A DNA stretch of 64,000 bases from Roseiarcus sp963721905 (lineage in GTDB: Bacteria; Pseudomonadota; Alphaproteobacteria; Rhizobiales; Beijerinckiaceae): contig CAVRMF010000018.1 of the NCBI GenBank assembly GCA_963721905.1, forward strand, positions 31,913-95,912. The letters are read 5' to 3'. Numbering within the stretch: position 1 is the first letter of the stretch; each line of letters begins with the position of its first letter. The notes beneath the pieces were generated by a model that worked only from the letters and a program-made list of their open reading frames with translations, ran no database searches and had not been told where the DNA came from. This document shows, piece after piece, positions 17,589-26,420 of this stretch. The position numbers and the translations under genes were made by a program.

Positions 17589-18277
17589 TGGCCGCGATGG
17601 ACTTCGTCTTCATGTTGACGCGCAACGACGCGACGGTCGAGAACGCGCTCGAACTCGTCGAGGCGGCGCGTCCCTTAAGACTGAAGCATATCGGCTTCAA
17701 GGATGTGGGCGCCGAGGCCTCCCAGCTGAAGCGCCTGACCGAGGCCATCCGTGCGGCAGGGGCGGCGGCGTGGATGGAAGTCGTGTCGACCTCGCGCGAG
17801 GACGAACTCAAGTCGCTCGAGCTTGCCCGCGCGCTCGGCGTCGATTGGCTTATGGGCGGCGTTCATGCCGAAGACGGCATGCGCATCCTTGCCGGGAGCA
17901 CGACGCGCTATCTGCCCTTCGCCGGTAAGCCCGTCGGTCATCCGACCCGTCTTGGCGGCTCGGCGGCCGAGGTCGAGGCGCATTGCCGAGCCTTCGCCGC
18001 AATCGGCTGCGCGGGCGTCGACATTCTCGCCTATCGCGCGACTGAAGCTGAGCCGCTCGACCTCGTCGCGGCTTGCCGGCGGGGACTTCCGGGGATGGGA
18101 ACGGTCGTCGTCGCCGGCTCGGTCAATTCGGCCGAGCGCGTTCGCGCCATTCGCGCTGCGGGGGCGGACGCCTTCACCATCGGCACCTCGGCGATCGAGG
18201 CGTCTTATGCGCCGGGCGCGGGGCCGCTCGAGGCGCAGCTCAGGGCGGTGCTCGAGGATTGTCGCGCGGCGGGGTGA
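17588..18277 (+). CDS. HisA/HisF-like TIM-barrel protein
   Basis: This 229-residue protein has the repeating beta/alpha pattern of phosphate-binding TIM barrels, with DFVFMLTRNDATVENALELV at the start, DWLMGGVHAEDGMRIL in the middle and the phosphate-loop-like VVAGSVNSAERVRAIRAAG and AFTIGTSAIEASY near the end. It resembles proteins often labelled HisA-like, but a true histidine-pathway role is unlikely because no his genes are nearby. The start overlaps the ppk2 stop by one base, so the two are co-transcribed. Substrate unknown. Confidence 0.6.
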   Translation: MAAMDFVFMLTRNDATVENALELVEAARPLRLKHIGFKDVGAEASQLKRLTEAIRAAGAAAWMEVVSTSREDELKSLELARALGVDWLMGGVHAEDGMRILAGSTTRYLPFAGKPVGHPTRLGGSAAEVEAHCRAFAAIGCAGVDILAYRATEAEPLDLVAACRRGLPGMGTVVVAGSVNSAERVRAIRAAGADAFTIGTSAIEASYAPGAGPLEAQLRAVLEDCRAAG

Positions 18278-18286
18278 GGACCACGC

Positions 18287-18688
18287 TCATCTCGCCAACG
18301 CGTCAAGCGACCGCTTCATCGCCCGCGTTCCCGCTTCGAGCGCCGCGGCGAGTTGCGGTTTGACGTCGTCCGGCAGGAAGTCGGCGACCCAGACGACGCT
18401 CGCGCCGCCGTCGGCTTGCGCCAAAACCTGCAGCGAGGCGTTGTAATGGGTCGCATATCCGCCTTCGGCGGTCCAGACGAGCCGGCGCGCGTCGTCATCG
18501 ATCGTGATGATCGGCTCGCGTATGACCATCCCATTGACGAAGGTCACGACCCGGGCGCCGGGCTCCAGTTTCGTATCCACGACGAAGCCCGGGGCGAGCC
18601 GCGTATGAAGCGCGCCGATGTCCCGGATCGCCGACCATACGTCGCTCGCCGGCGCGGCCGTCTTGAGCTCAGAGCGGATCGTTCCCAT
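18287..18688 (-). CDS. SRPBCC family protein (START/Bet v1-like fold)
   Basis: The 133-residue protein has the pattern of the polyketide-cyclase/SRPBCC fold, a small ligand-binding barrel: AAPASDVWSAIRDIGALHTRLAPGF at the start, then GARVVTFVNGMVIREPI and VVWVADFLPDDVKPQLAAAL. ATG at 18688 has GGAGG ten bases upstream, and the stop of the VOC gene lies just before it, so the two form an operon. The function is unknown; the divergent AraC gene next door may control both. Confidence 0.75.
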   Translation of the reverse strand: MGTIRSELKTAAPASDVWSAIRDIGALHTRLAPGFVVDTKLEPGARVVTFVNGMVIREPIITIDDDARRLVWTAEGGYATHYNASLQVLAQADGGASVVWVADFLPDDVKPQLAAALEAGTRAMKRSLDALAR

Positions 18689-18692
18689 GGGG

Positions 18693-19067
18693 CTACTTGC
18701 CTCCGTGATAGGCTTCGAGCCGATAGCCATCGGGATCGAAGACATAGGCCGCGTAGTAGTCGGGCCCGTAGTCCTTGCGCACGCCCGGCTTGCCGTTGTC
18801 CCGCCCGCCTGCGCTGGTCGCCGCCTTGTGGAACGCGGCCACGCTCTGCGTGCTCGGCGCGGCGAAGCAGAAGTGGAGGCCGGACTTCGGGTCGTCGGGA
18901 ACGGGGCGCTCCGCGGCGCTGATCCAGAGGCCGACGGCCTTGTGGCCGTAGCCGAGCGAAGTCTCGTCGGCGCTGAGGCACGTGAATCCCAGCGGCTTCA
19001 AAGCCGCGTCGTAGAACGCCTTGGCCTTCGCGATGTCGTGAACGCCGATCGACACGTGATCGAACAT
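18693..19067 (-). CDS. VOC (glyoxalase/bleomycin-resistance fold) protein
   Basis: The 124-residue protein is a vicinal-oxygen-chelate fold protein. It begins MFDHVSIGVHDIAKAKAFYD, where the histidine is the usual first metal ligand, continues with GLHFCFAAPSTQSVAAFHKAA and ends AAYVFDPDGYRLEAYHGGK, where the glutamate is the usual last ligand. Members are lyases, dioxygenases or resistance proteins; the substrate cannot be told. It overlaps functionally with the SRPBCC gene that follows within a few bases. Confidence 0.85.
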   Translation of the reverse strand: MFDHVSIGVHDIAKAKAFYDAALKPLGFTCLSADETSLGYGHKAVGLWISAAERPVPDDPKSGLHFCFAAPSTQSVAAFHKAATSAGGRDNGKPGVRKDYGPDYYAAYVFDPDGYRLEAYHGGK

Positions 19068-19185
19068 GGGTTTCCTCGCTCGAAGTTTGGTCGGCGCCAG
19101 CGGGCCTTCGCGTCGCCGCCGTCCGATATATCTGTAACGTCGTCCGGCTTTCGCGACTTGGGGAAAATTGCTATTTTTCGCCCAG

Positions 19186-20055
19186 ATGCGAAACGAGGTT
19201 CGATCTTTGGCGCGGCGCTCGGCCGAGCCGCCTGACGAGGGACTGGCCAAGCGAACATTGGCGGCCGGAGACGGTGGGGCGTGCATGAGGTCGTTTGTCG
19301 CGCCGGGCCGTCCGACCGGCCCTTCGAGGAGCGGCACGACGGATTTCAGCATCTCGGCCGTCGTCGAAGGAAGCTTCACCTATCGCTCGGACGTCGGTTA
19401 CGGGCTGCTCTATCCGGGCGCATTGCTGCTCGGAAACAATGGCCGATGTTTTGAATGCGGTCACGCGCACGGCGTCGGCGATCGCTGCGTCTCCTTGAAC
19501 GTCCGCGCAGAACTTTTCGGCGAGATCGCCGCGGGCGCGGCGGCGACCGGGCGCTTTCGATTTCCTGTCGCAAGCCTGCCGCCGACGCCGGGGTCGCTGC
19601 CGATATTCGCCGGCTTGGAAGCGCTTCGCGCGGCCGCCTCCTGGCGTCAGGGCGAAGAGCTGGCGCTGCGTCTGGTCGAGCGGGTCATTGCTGAGCTTAC
19701 GGCGGGCCGACGCTCACCCGCGGCGCCGACAGCGCGCGAGACGCGGCGTGTCGTCGAGGCCATCCGATTGATTGAGCGCGACCCCACGCGACCCTTGCAA
19801 CTTCAGGATCTGGCGGCGATCGCCGGCATGAGCAAATATCACTTCCTGCGGGTCTTCCGCCGCCTGGTCGGAATGACGCCCTACCAGTACCTCATCAGCG
19901 CGCGAATGCGCCGCGCCGCGCTCGCTCTGGCTTCAACGAAGCGGCCGGTGCTCGCCGTCGCGCTCGACAGCGGCTTCGGCGATCTCTCGACCTTCAACGC
20001 CCGCTTTCGCGCGACCTTCGGAGTGACGCCGTCGAAATATCGCTGCGTCAGCTGA
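19186..20055 (+). CDS. AraC-family transcriptional regulator
   Basis: The 289-residue protein has an N-terminal cupin-like sensor part (residues 30-120, including SAVVEGSFTYRSDVGYGLLYPGALLLGN-type strands) and a C-terminal pair of helix-turn-helix units: LQDLAAIAGMSKYHFLRVFR and VLAVALDSGFGDLSTFNARF, ending FGVTPSKYR, the AraC signature. ATG at 19186 was chosen; a TTG at 19168 is in frame. It is divergent from the VOC/SRPBCC operon with 118 bases between, so it probably regulates that operon. Confidence 0.88.
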   Translation: MRNEVRSLARRSAEPPDEGLAKRTLAAGDGGACMRSFVAPGRPTGPSRSGTTDFSISAVVEGSFTYRSDVGYGLLYPGALLLGNNGRCFECGHAHGVGDRCVSLNVRAELFGEIAAGAAATGRFRFPVASLPPTPGSLPIFAGLEALRAAASWRQGEELALRLVERVIAELTAGRRSPAAPTARETRRVVEAIRLIERDPTRPLQLQDLAAIAGMSKYHFLRVFRRLVGMTPYQYLISARMRRAALALASTKRPVLAVALDSGFGDLSTFNARFRATFGVTPSKYRCVS

Positions 20056-20072
20056 CCGGCGCGGACGCCGCC

Positions 20073-21266
20073 TCAGGTGAGCTTTCGCCAGGCCTGCGCC
20101 TCGGCCTCTTGAACGAACATTTCCGCCGACCAGCCTCCGTCGAGCGCCTGGCGCATCAAGTCCTGCTGGCTCTTGGGCGCCATGCCGCCGATCGGCGGGT
20201 CGCGGTCGAGATTGGTCGGGAAGGAATAGCCTTCTGCTGAGGCGGCGACGGCGTTGTCGGCCTCGGCGGCCGTGATCGCCTTGTCGGCGAGGAGCCGCTT
20301 GAGCGCCGGGTAGAGCCTCAGGCTCATCTTGAGCCGGTCGACGCTCTCCATCGCGCGCCCGAAAGCCGATGAGACCTGCAGGAGATTGGCGATGCGGCGC
20401 ACATCCTTCGAGCGGTTCGTCCCGGCGGCATGGAAGAGGGCGGGATTGAAGAACACCGCGTCGCCCTTGGCGAGCGGGAGCTGGACATGATGCGTCTCGA
20501 AATAATCGCGAAACTCCGGCCGCGCCGTCGCCATGTAGCCCGGCAGGTAGCTTTGCGAGAACGGCAGGTAGAGCGTTGGGCCCGTTTCGAGCGGCATGTC
20601 GCAATGGGCGACCGCGCCCTGCAACGTCAGCTCGGGCGACAGACGATGCACATGGGCGGGATAGCGCCGGATCGCCTGCGGCGATTGAAAGCCGAGATGG
20701 TAGTCGCGATGCGGAAGCTGCGCCGCGCCGCCCGGATTGACGACGTTGAGCTGCGAGGTGATCTGATAAGCGGGGCCAAGCCACACCTCGCTCACGAGCG
20801 CAATGACGGCGTTGCCGTAATAGGCGGCGAATGTGGCGGGGTCCCGCAGGCAGAGCTTCTCGAGCGCGTTCCAGATGCGGTCGTTGGCGCCGGGCTTGGC
20901 GAAATGATCGCCGCCGCCGACATTGTTCAAGCGCTCTTCCTCGATGATCGCCCAGAAATGATCGTTGGCCTTATCGATTGCGGTCATGTCGGCGAACGCG
21001 CCGCGTATGGCGATAACGCCCGGCCCGTCGGTCAGCGCCTCGACCCATTCCGCCGTGATGTCCTTGCGGCTCTCGGGCGAGGCGGCGGCGCTGCGCGCCT
21101 TGAGGCCGTCGTAGACGGGCACGTTGGCCACGACGTCGCTGGCGAAAGGATAGTCGGCCGGATTGACCCTACGCTCGACCACCGCCCGGAACGCTTCGAG
21201 ATCGCATCCGTCTTCGGTCAGCCACACGCGGTTGGGCCTGAGCCGCCTCGCATTGTCGTCCTTCAT
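20073..21266 (-). CDS. Phytanoyl-CoA dioxygenase (PhyH) family protein
   Basis: This 397-residue protein resembles Fe(II)/2-oxoglutarate-dependent oxygenases of the PhyH family. The first two iron ligands are seen in AQLPHRDYHLGF (H-x-D) and the distal histidine in NPALFHAAGTNRS, followed by an arginine that can bind 2-oxoglutarate. ATG at 21266 has GGAGGAGG. The substrate is unknown; no partner gene is adjacent. Confidence 0.8.
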   Translation of the reverse strand: MKDDNARRLRPNRVWLTEDGCDLEAFRAVVERRVNPADYPFASDVVANVPVYDGLKARSAAASPESRKDITAEWVEALTDGPGVIAIRGAFADMTAIDKANDHFWAIIEEERLNNVGGGDHFAKPGANDRIWNALEKLCLRDPATFAAYYGNAVIALVSEVWLGPAYQITSQLNVVNPGGAAQLPHRDYHLGFQSPQAIRRYPAHVHRLSPELTLQGAVAHCDMPLETGPTLYLPFSQSYLPGYMATARPEFRDYFETHHVQLPLAKGDAVFFNPALFHAAGTNRSKDVRRIANLLQVSSAFGRAMESVDRLKMSLRLYPALKRLLADKAITAAEADNAVAASAEGYSFPTNLDRDPPIGGMAPKSQQDLMRQALDGGWSAEMFVQEAEAQAWRKLT

Positions 21267-21400
21267 GAGCCTCCTCCGGCGGTTCTGTCTTCACGCTAGT
21301 ATACAGTGGGCTCGAACCGAAACCACTAAGGCGCGCCCTTGCGGCTTGCAACGTAGCCGCGGCCCCTTTCCCCTGCGGAACCCCCGTGCTTATCTGACGC

Positions 21401-23668
21401 ATGTCAACTCCAGCGCGCGCAGGCGTTCTGTCGGCGACCGCCAGTCTGGCGCGCGCGGCCGCCTACGCGCCGGACTGGCGGAAGGCCTTCGCCGCCGCGC
21501 TCGCGCGGGAAGTGGAGGAGCGGCGGTTCTTCCTCTGGCTTCCGGTCGCCGCCATGGGCGGGGTTGCGCTCAATCTAGCGGCCGACCGGGAGCCCGTTTT
21601 CTGGCTTCCGGCCGGGCTCACGGCATTGTTCGCAGCGCTCGCCTGGGCCTCCCGCGCCCGGCCCTTCGCGCTCGGCCTGTCGCTGGCTCTTGCGGCTCTC
21701 TTCGCCGGCTTCCTCGCCATGTCGTTGCGCACTGAGCGCGTCGCTGCGCCGGTGCTCGACCGCATCCGTATCGTCGATTTGCAAGGCTATGTCGAGGAAG
21801 TGGACTTAAGGCCAGTCGGCGCGCGCCTGGTGGTCGCAGTCGTCAGCGCCGACGGCATGCCGCGCGACAAAGTTCCCCGCCGCGTGCGGGTCACGACGCG
21901 CAAGACGCCCGACATCGCGGCCGGCGATTTCGTGGCTATGAAGGCGCGCCTTTTGCCGCCCTCGCATGCCGCGCTGCCGGGAGGCTACGACTTCGCCCGC
22001 GACGCATTCTTCGCCGGCGTTGGCGCCGTCGGTTCGACGCTCGGCCCGATCCGGCGCGTGAGCGCGCCGGGCGACGCGAGCTGGCGGCAGCGCTTCGACG
22101 CCGCGATCGATCAGGCGCGCAATCGCCTGGCGCTGCGGGTCAACGCGATCATCGGTGGCGACGAGGGCGCGATCGCCGCGGCCATGGTGACGGGCAAGCG
22201 CGATTTCCTCTCCAACGACGCCAAGGACCTCATCCGCGAGGCGGGCATCTTCCACATCATCACGATTTCCGGCGTGCAGATGACGCTGGTCGCCGGAATA
22301 TTCTTCATTGTATCGCGCCGGCTCCTCGCCTTGTCGCCGACCCTCGCGCTCAAATATCCGATCAAGAAATGGGTGGCTGGCGTCGCGATGGCGGGCTCGC
22401 TCCTTTACGATACCGCCACCGGCTCGCGCGTCGGCACCGAGCGCGCCCTCATCATGACGCTGATCGTGCTCGGCGCGGTGATCATGGACAGGCGGGCGCT
22501 GACCATGCGCAATCTCGCTTTTGCGGTCTTCGCCGTGGTCGCCATCGAACCGGAAGCCATTCTCGGCGTCAGCTTTCAGCTCTCGTTCGCGGCGGTGGCG
22601 GCGCTGGTCGCGGCGATGGAAGCGCGGCTCGCGAGTCTCGAGAGCGACCCCGATCCCTTCCTGCCGCAGCGGGGCAGGGTCCCGAGAGGTGGGCTTTTGG
22701 CCGACCTCTTCCACAAGCCGCTTGGCCTCCTGGTCGCCACCGCCTGCGCGACCGGCGCGACCGCCTCGTTCATGGCCTATCATTTTCATGATCTCAGCCC
22801 CTATGTGCTGATCGGCAATCCGCTGACGCTGACGGTGATCGAATTCTTCGCCGTCCCGGGCGCGCTTCTCGGCGCCGCGCTTTATCCGCTGGGGCTCGAC
22901 GCGCCGGTCTGGCTCTATGTCGGGGCCGGGATCAAGCTGATTCTGTGGGCGGCGCGGTTCATTGCCGACGCGCCCGGCTCGACGCTGCATTTGCGCGCGT
23001 TCGCGCCATACGCGCTGCCATTCCTGGCGCTCGCCGTGATCAGCGCGACGATCTGGCGGACCTGGACGTTTCGTGCGAGCGCCATTCCCCTGGCGATCAT
23101 CGGCCTCATCGGCGCAACTCACGGGCCGCGCTACGACGTGATCGCCGCGCCATCCGGCGATCAGGCTGCGGTGCGCGACGCCGACGGCCTCCTGCAGATC
23201 GTAGGCAAGCGCTTCAATGCTTTTGCAGCCGAGCAATGGCTGACCGCCGACGGCGACGGGCGCGATCCGGCAAGCGCCCGCGATTCCGACGCGCCCTGCG
23301 ACCGGCTCGGCTGCGTCGCCGCTCTGCCCGAAGGCCAGTCGCTCAGCATCGTCATCGACCGGATGGCGTTCGACGAGGATTGCGCGCGGGCGGACGTCAT
23401 TGTGAGCGCGCTCAGCGCTCCCGCAAACTGCCAGGCGAAATTCGTGCTCGACGACAAAGCGCTTGCCCGGCTTGGCTCCGTCGGGCTCAGCTGGAGCGAC
23501 GACAAGGGCTTCACGCTGGCGAGCGACCGCTCCACGCTGCAGAACCGCCCGTGGTCGGCCGCGCCTCCGCCGGAGGTCGACGACGACCGGGCCGTGCGCC
23601 CCGGCCACGCGACCTCGCATGGGGCGGATCCCGCGGACCCGGCGATCGAGCCTGATGGACCGCGCTAG
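21401..23668 (+). CDS. ComEC/Rec2-family membrane protein
   Basis: ComEC forms the inner-membrane channel for DNA uptake in competent bacteria. The 755-residue protein has hydrophobic helices at the N-terminus (DUF4131 region), the conserved segment KDLIREAGIFHIITISGVQM at about residue 285 (family form of the SGLHI motif) and about ten membrane helices to residue 580. The soluble C-terminus lacks the HxHxDH motif of the metallo-hydrolase domain, as in many alphaproteobacterial members. No other competence gene is in the window, so DNA uptake is not proven here. Confidence 0.88.
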   Translation: MSTPARAGVLSATASLARAAAYAPDWRKAFAAALAREVEERRFFLWLPVAAMGGVALNLAADREPVFWLPAGLTALFAALAWASRARPFALGLSLALAALFAGFLAMSLRTERVAAPVLDRIRIVDLQGYVEEVDLRPVGARLVVAVVSADGMPRDKVPRRVRVTTRKTPDIAAGDFVAMKARLLPPSHAALPGGYDFARDAFFAGVGAVGSTLGPIRRVSAPGDASWRQRFDAAIDQARNRLALRVNAIIGGDEGAIAAAMVTGKRDFLSNDAKDLIREAGIFHIITISGVQMTLVAGIFFIVSRRLLALSPTLALKYPIKKWVAGVAMAGSLLYDTATGSRVGTERALIMTLIVLGAVIMDRRALTMRNLAFAVFAVVAIEPEAILGVSFQLSFAAVAALVAAMEARLASLESDPDPFLPQRGRVPRGGLLADLFHKPLGLLVATACATGATASFMAYHFHDLSPYVLIGNPLTLTVIEFFAVPGALLGAALYPLGLDAPVWLYVGAGIKLILWAARFIADAPGSTLHLRAFAPYALPFLALAVISATIWRTWTFRASAIPLAIIGLIGATHGPRYDVIAAPSGDQAAVRDADGLLQIVGKRFNAFAAEQWLTADGDGRDPASARDSDAPCDRLGCVAALPEGQSLSIVIDRMAFDEDCARADVIVSALSAPANCQAKFVLDDKALARLGSVGLSWSDDKGFTLASDRSTLQNRPWSAAPPPEVDDDRAVRPGHATSHGADPADPAIEPDGPR

Positions 23669-23682
23669 GACTCGCGAGTTCG

Positions 23683-23711
23683 TTGTCGTCAAAGTGCGGC
23701 GGGTATAGAAT
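23683..23711 (+). promoter_or_regulatory. Candidate promoter of the cytochrome c gene
   Basis: TTGTCG at 23683-23688 and TAGAAT at 23706-23711 are 17 bases apart. The -10 lies inside an inverted repeat, CGGGTA (23700-23705) and TACCCG, with about 7 bases between the arms, so a repressor or activator could act on it. The start codon is 90 bases downstream. Confidence 0.45.
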
Positions 23712-23800
23712 TTACCCGCGCCGATCCGAGGCGCGCAACGAAAGCGTCGGAGGAGCGTTTCTACCGGGAACAAGAGACAACTTTATCAAGGGAGTGGAGC

Positions 23801-24325
23801 ATGCGAAACTGGCCCCTGCCTATGCTCGTCGCGATCGTGGTGTTTGGCGCGTCCGCCGCGCCTTCGGCCGCCGAGACCCAGATCGAGCGCGGAAAGTATC
23901 TTGTGACAATCACCGGCTGCGGCACTTGTCATACGCCCGGGGTTCTTCTCGGCAAGCCTGACTTGACACGCCTGCTGGCGGGCTCCGAGGTCGGATTCGG
24001 GATCCCCACCGTCGGCGTTTTCGTCGGCGGCAACCTGACCCCGGACAAGGAAACGGGCCTCGGCGCCTGGACTACAGAGCAGATTATCGCCGCCATCACC
24101 ACAGGCGCGATGCCGGACGGCCGCAAGCTGTTCCCGGTCATGCCCTGGCCGGACCTCGCCCATCTGACGGCGGACGACGCGCAGGCGATCGCCGCCTACC
24201 TGAAGAGCCTTCCGCCGGTCAAGAACGCAGTTCCGGGACCGTTCGGGCCGAAGGACGTTCCACCGGCGTTTGTCTCGGTCGTCATTCCTGGCGACGCCTA
24301 TGCCAAGATGCAGACGCCGAAGTAA
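23801..24325 (+). CDS. Periplasmic c-type cytochrome, single haem
   Basis: The 174-residue protein has a signal peptide (MRNWPLPMLVAIVVFGASAA) and one haem-attachment motif, CGTCH, at residues 40-44. GAMPDGRKLFPVMPW and then LTADDAQAIAAYLKSLPPV are typical of the cytochrome subunits of alcohol/aldehyde dehydrogenase-type complexes. It stands alone; no dehydrogenase lies next to it, although a keto-acid decarboxylase follows after 300 bases. An acetaldehyde-related link between them is only a guess. Confidence 0.88.
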   Translation: MRNWPLPMLVAIVVFGASAAPSAAETQIERGKYLVTITGCGTCHTPGVLLGKPDLTRLLAGSEVGFGIPTVGVFVGGNLTPDKETGLGAWTTEQIIAAITTGAMPDGRKLFPVMPWPDLAHLTADDAQAIAAYLKSLPPVKNAVPGPFGPKDVPPAFVSVVIPGDAYAKMQTPK

Positions 24326-24628
24326 ATTCGTGGGCGTTCGATCGGCGGCCCCGCCGTTGTCAGGTCGATGCTCCTCAGCTGGTGTTCGCCGGCGCTCTTC
24401 TGCTCAACGAGCGCTGCGCGGCGCCTGCGCAATCCTCCTCAAGCGTCAGCGGACGTAGCCGCTACGCGGATTTGCAAAATCAAAGGGAATTTTACCTGAC
24501 ACGGCGCACGAGAACCGCCAACTGAGGCAAGCGTTGCTACTGCCGCAGTCGCCCTTCTTGTCCGCCAAATTCGTATCCAGCGGAAAGTCGAGCCGCCGCA
24601 GGCGCTGCAAACTGCCAGGGAGGTCGCG
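24326..24628. other. Intergenic stretch, nothing identified
   Basis: About 303 bases precede the decarboxylase gene. The end carries GGGAGGTCGCG just before its ATG. I see no conserved frame, RNA or clear promoter. Confidence 0.6.
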
Positions 24629-26323
24629 ATGAAAGAACACTCGCCCCAAACGTCAACTGCCGAAAAGGTGCAGACAGTGAGCGTAGCCGACTACATCGTC
24701 CAGCGCATCGCCGACGAGGGCGTCGCGCATTGCTTTGGAGTCGCAGGGGACTACTTGTTCCCGATGTGCAACGCGGTCGAGCGCAGCCAAAAAGTCAAAT
24801 GGATCGGTTGTGCGAACGAATTGAACGCGGCGTACGCCGCCGACGGCTACGGCCGCATACGGGGCGTGGCCATGCTGGCCACCACCTATGGGGTCGGCGA
24901 ATTGTCGGCGCTGAACGGCGTCATGGGCGCGAAAGCCGAGCGCTCGCTGGTGTTTCATGTCGTCGGAATGCCGTCCTACCAGAATCAGCGCTTGAGCAAG
25001 ATCGCACACCACACTCTTGGCGACGGCAATTTCGGGAATTTCGTCGGCCTCTCAGCCGCAGCGGCCTGCTGCTCCGCCATCATCAATCCGGACAACTGCG
25101 TCGTCGAGATGGAGCGAGTGGTCGCGGAGGCGCGGCGCAACAATCAGCCTGCCTATATCCTCGTTCCATCCGACTATGCGCAGGCGCCGGTCACGCCCGT
25201 CGAAGTGCGGCCGGTGACGCTCAAGTCGAACGAGGCGGCCCTGAAAAAGGCGATCGCCGCCATTAGCGAGCGCTTGAAAGGCGCGAAGTCGGTTGTCGCC
25301 TTGCCGGCCTTCACCGTAGCGCGCCTGGGGCTGCAAAAGCAGTTGCGCGATGCGATTGAAGCGCTGGGCTGCCCGTTTGCAACGACGACGATGGAAAAAT
25401 GCCTCATCGACGAAAGCCACCCGCAGTTCGCTGGCCTTTATGCGGGCGCGGTGTCGGCGCAAAACACGCGCGAGATCGTCGAGGGCGCCGATGTCGTGCT
25501 TGATCTTGGCGGCGTCAACCTCAACGACATCACCACCGCTTCGTATTCGGCGCAACTCGACCCGGCGCGGTTCATCACCATCGGTCTCAATGATGTCCGG
25601 ATCGGCGAGAAAGTGATCGGCGGCGTCCGCCTTGCGGACGTGCTCGTCGAGCTCGCGAAGCTGAAGGCGCCCGCCCCGCCGTTTCGCCGAACGGTCGAAA
25701 GCGCGCCGCCCATCGCCGGCAAGCCATCGGATAAGATCACGATGGACGCGCTCTATCCACGCTACGCCGCCTTCCTCGGGGCGAGGGATACGGTCGTTCT
25801 CGAAACTGGTAGTTCCTCCCTTGGGTTGGCGCCTATGCCGCTCGCGGATGGGGTGCGGGTCGAAGCCCAGGTCTTGTGGGGGTCGATCGGCTGGGCGACG
25901 GCCGCCGCCTTTGGCGTTGCGTTGGCCGATCCGAGCCGATGCACGATCCTCATTACCGGGGAGGGCTCCCACCAACTGACCGCAAATGAGATCGGCAGCA
26001 TGGGCCGGTTCGCCGCCAATATCATCGTCCTTGTTCTCAACAACGAGGGCTATCTCATCGAGCGAGCCTTGGAAGAAAATCCGGATTGGTCCTACAACGA
26101 CCTGGCGCCCTGGCGATACGCGGAATTGCCGCGCGCGCTCGGATGCGCCGATTGGTTCACCGCGCGGGTCGCGACGCTCGGCGAACTCGACGCCGCGATG
26201 AAGACGGCGCGGGAAAGCAAATCCGGCGCCTATATCGAGGTCATCGGCGGACGATTGGACATGCCACCCATCCTCGCGTTCGCTCATGGCCGGCTGGAAA
26301 ACATGTACGGCGACGCGCCGTAA
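24629..26323 (+). CDS. Thiamine-diphosphate-dependent 2-keto acid decarboxylase (pyruvate/indolepyruvate decarboxylase type)
   Basis: The 564-residue protein aligns by eye over its whole length with Zymomonas-type pyruvate decarboxylase: GVAGDYLFPMCNA (catalytic Asp), CANELNAAYAADGYGR (cofactor-activating Glu), KIAHHTLGDG (the HH pair) and LNNEGYLIERAL (catalytic Glu). The metal/diphosphate motif, normally GDGS, reads GEGSHQLTANEIGSM here, a conservative Asp-to-Glu change. The reaction would give an aldehyde and CO2 from pyruvate, indolepyruvate or a similar acid; the substrate cannot be fixed from sequence. No alcohol dehydrogenase is adjacent. Confidence 0.88.
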   Translation: MKEHSPQTSTAEKVQTVSVADYIVQRIADEGVAHCFGVAGDYLFPMCNAVERSQKVKWIGCANELNAAYAADGYGRIRGVAMLATTYGVGELSALNGVMGAKAERSLVFHVVGMPSYQNQRLSKIAHHTLGDGNFGNFVGLSAAAACCSAIINPDNCVVEMERVVAEARRNNQPAYILVPSDYAQAPVTPVEVRPVTLKSNEAALKKAIAAISERLKGAKSVVALPAFTVARLGLQKQLRDAIEALGCPFATTTMEKCLIDESHPQFAGLYAGAVSAQNTREIVEGADVVLDLGGVNLNDITTASYSAQLDPARFITIGLNDVRIGEKVIGGVRLADVLVELAKLKAPAPPFRRTVESAPPIAGKPSDKITMDALYPRYAAFLGARDTVVLETGSSSLGLAPMPLADGVRVEAQVLWGSIGWATAAAFGVALADPSRCTILITGEGSHQLTANEIGSMGRFAANIIVLVLNNEGYLIERALEENPDWSYNDLAPWRYAELPRALGCADWFTARVATLGELDAAMKTARESKSGAYIEVIGGRLDMPPILAFAHGRLENMYGDAP

Positions 26324-26420
26324 CGCGACGGCCCTTGAGGCTCGGCGCCTTATTGAGCGCCGAGCCGGCACAGACGAGAGAAACGGCGACTGTTCAATAG
26401 CCCAGATGAACGACTAAGCC

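Noticed and set aside
24629..26323. Acetolactate synthase or benzoylformate decarboxylase
   Set aside because: The HH pair and the NNEGYLIE motif are typical of pyruvate/indolepyruvate decarboxylases and not of those enzymes.
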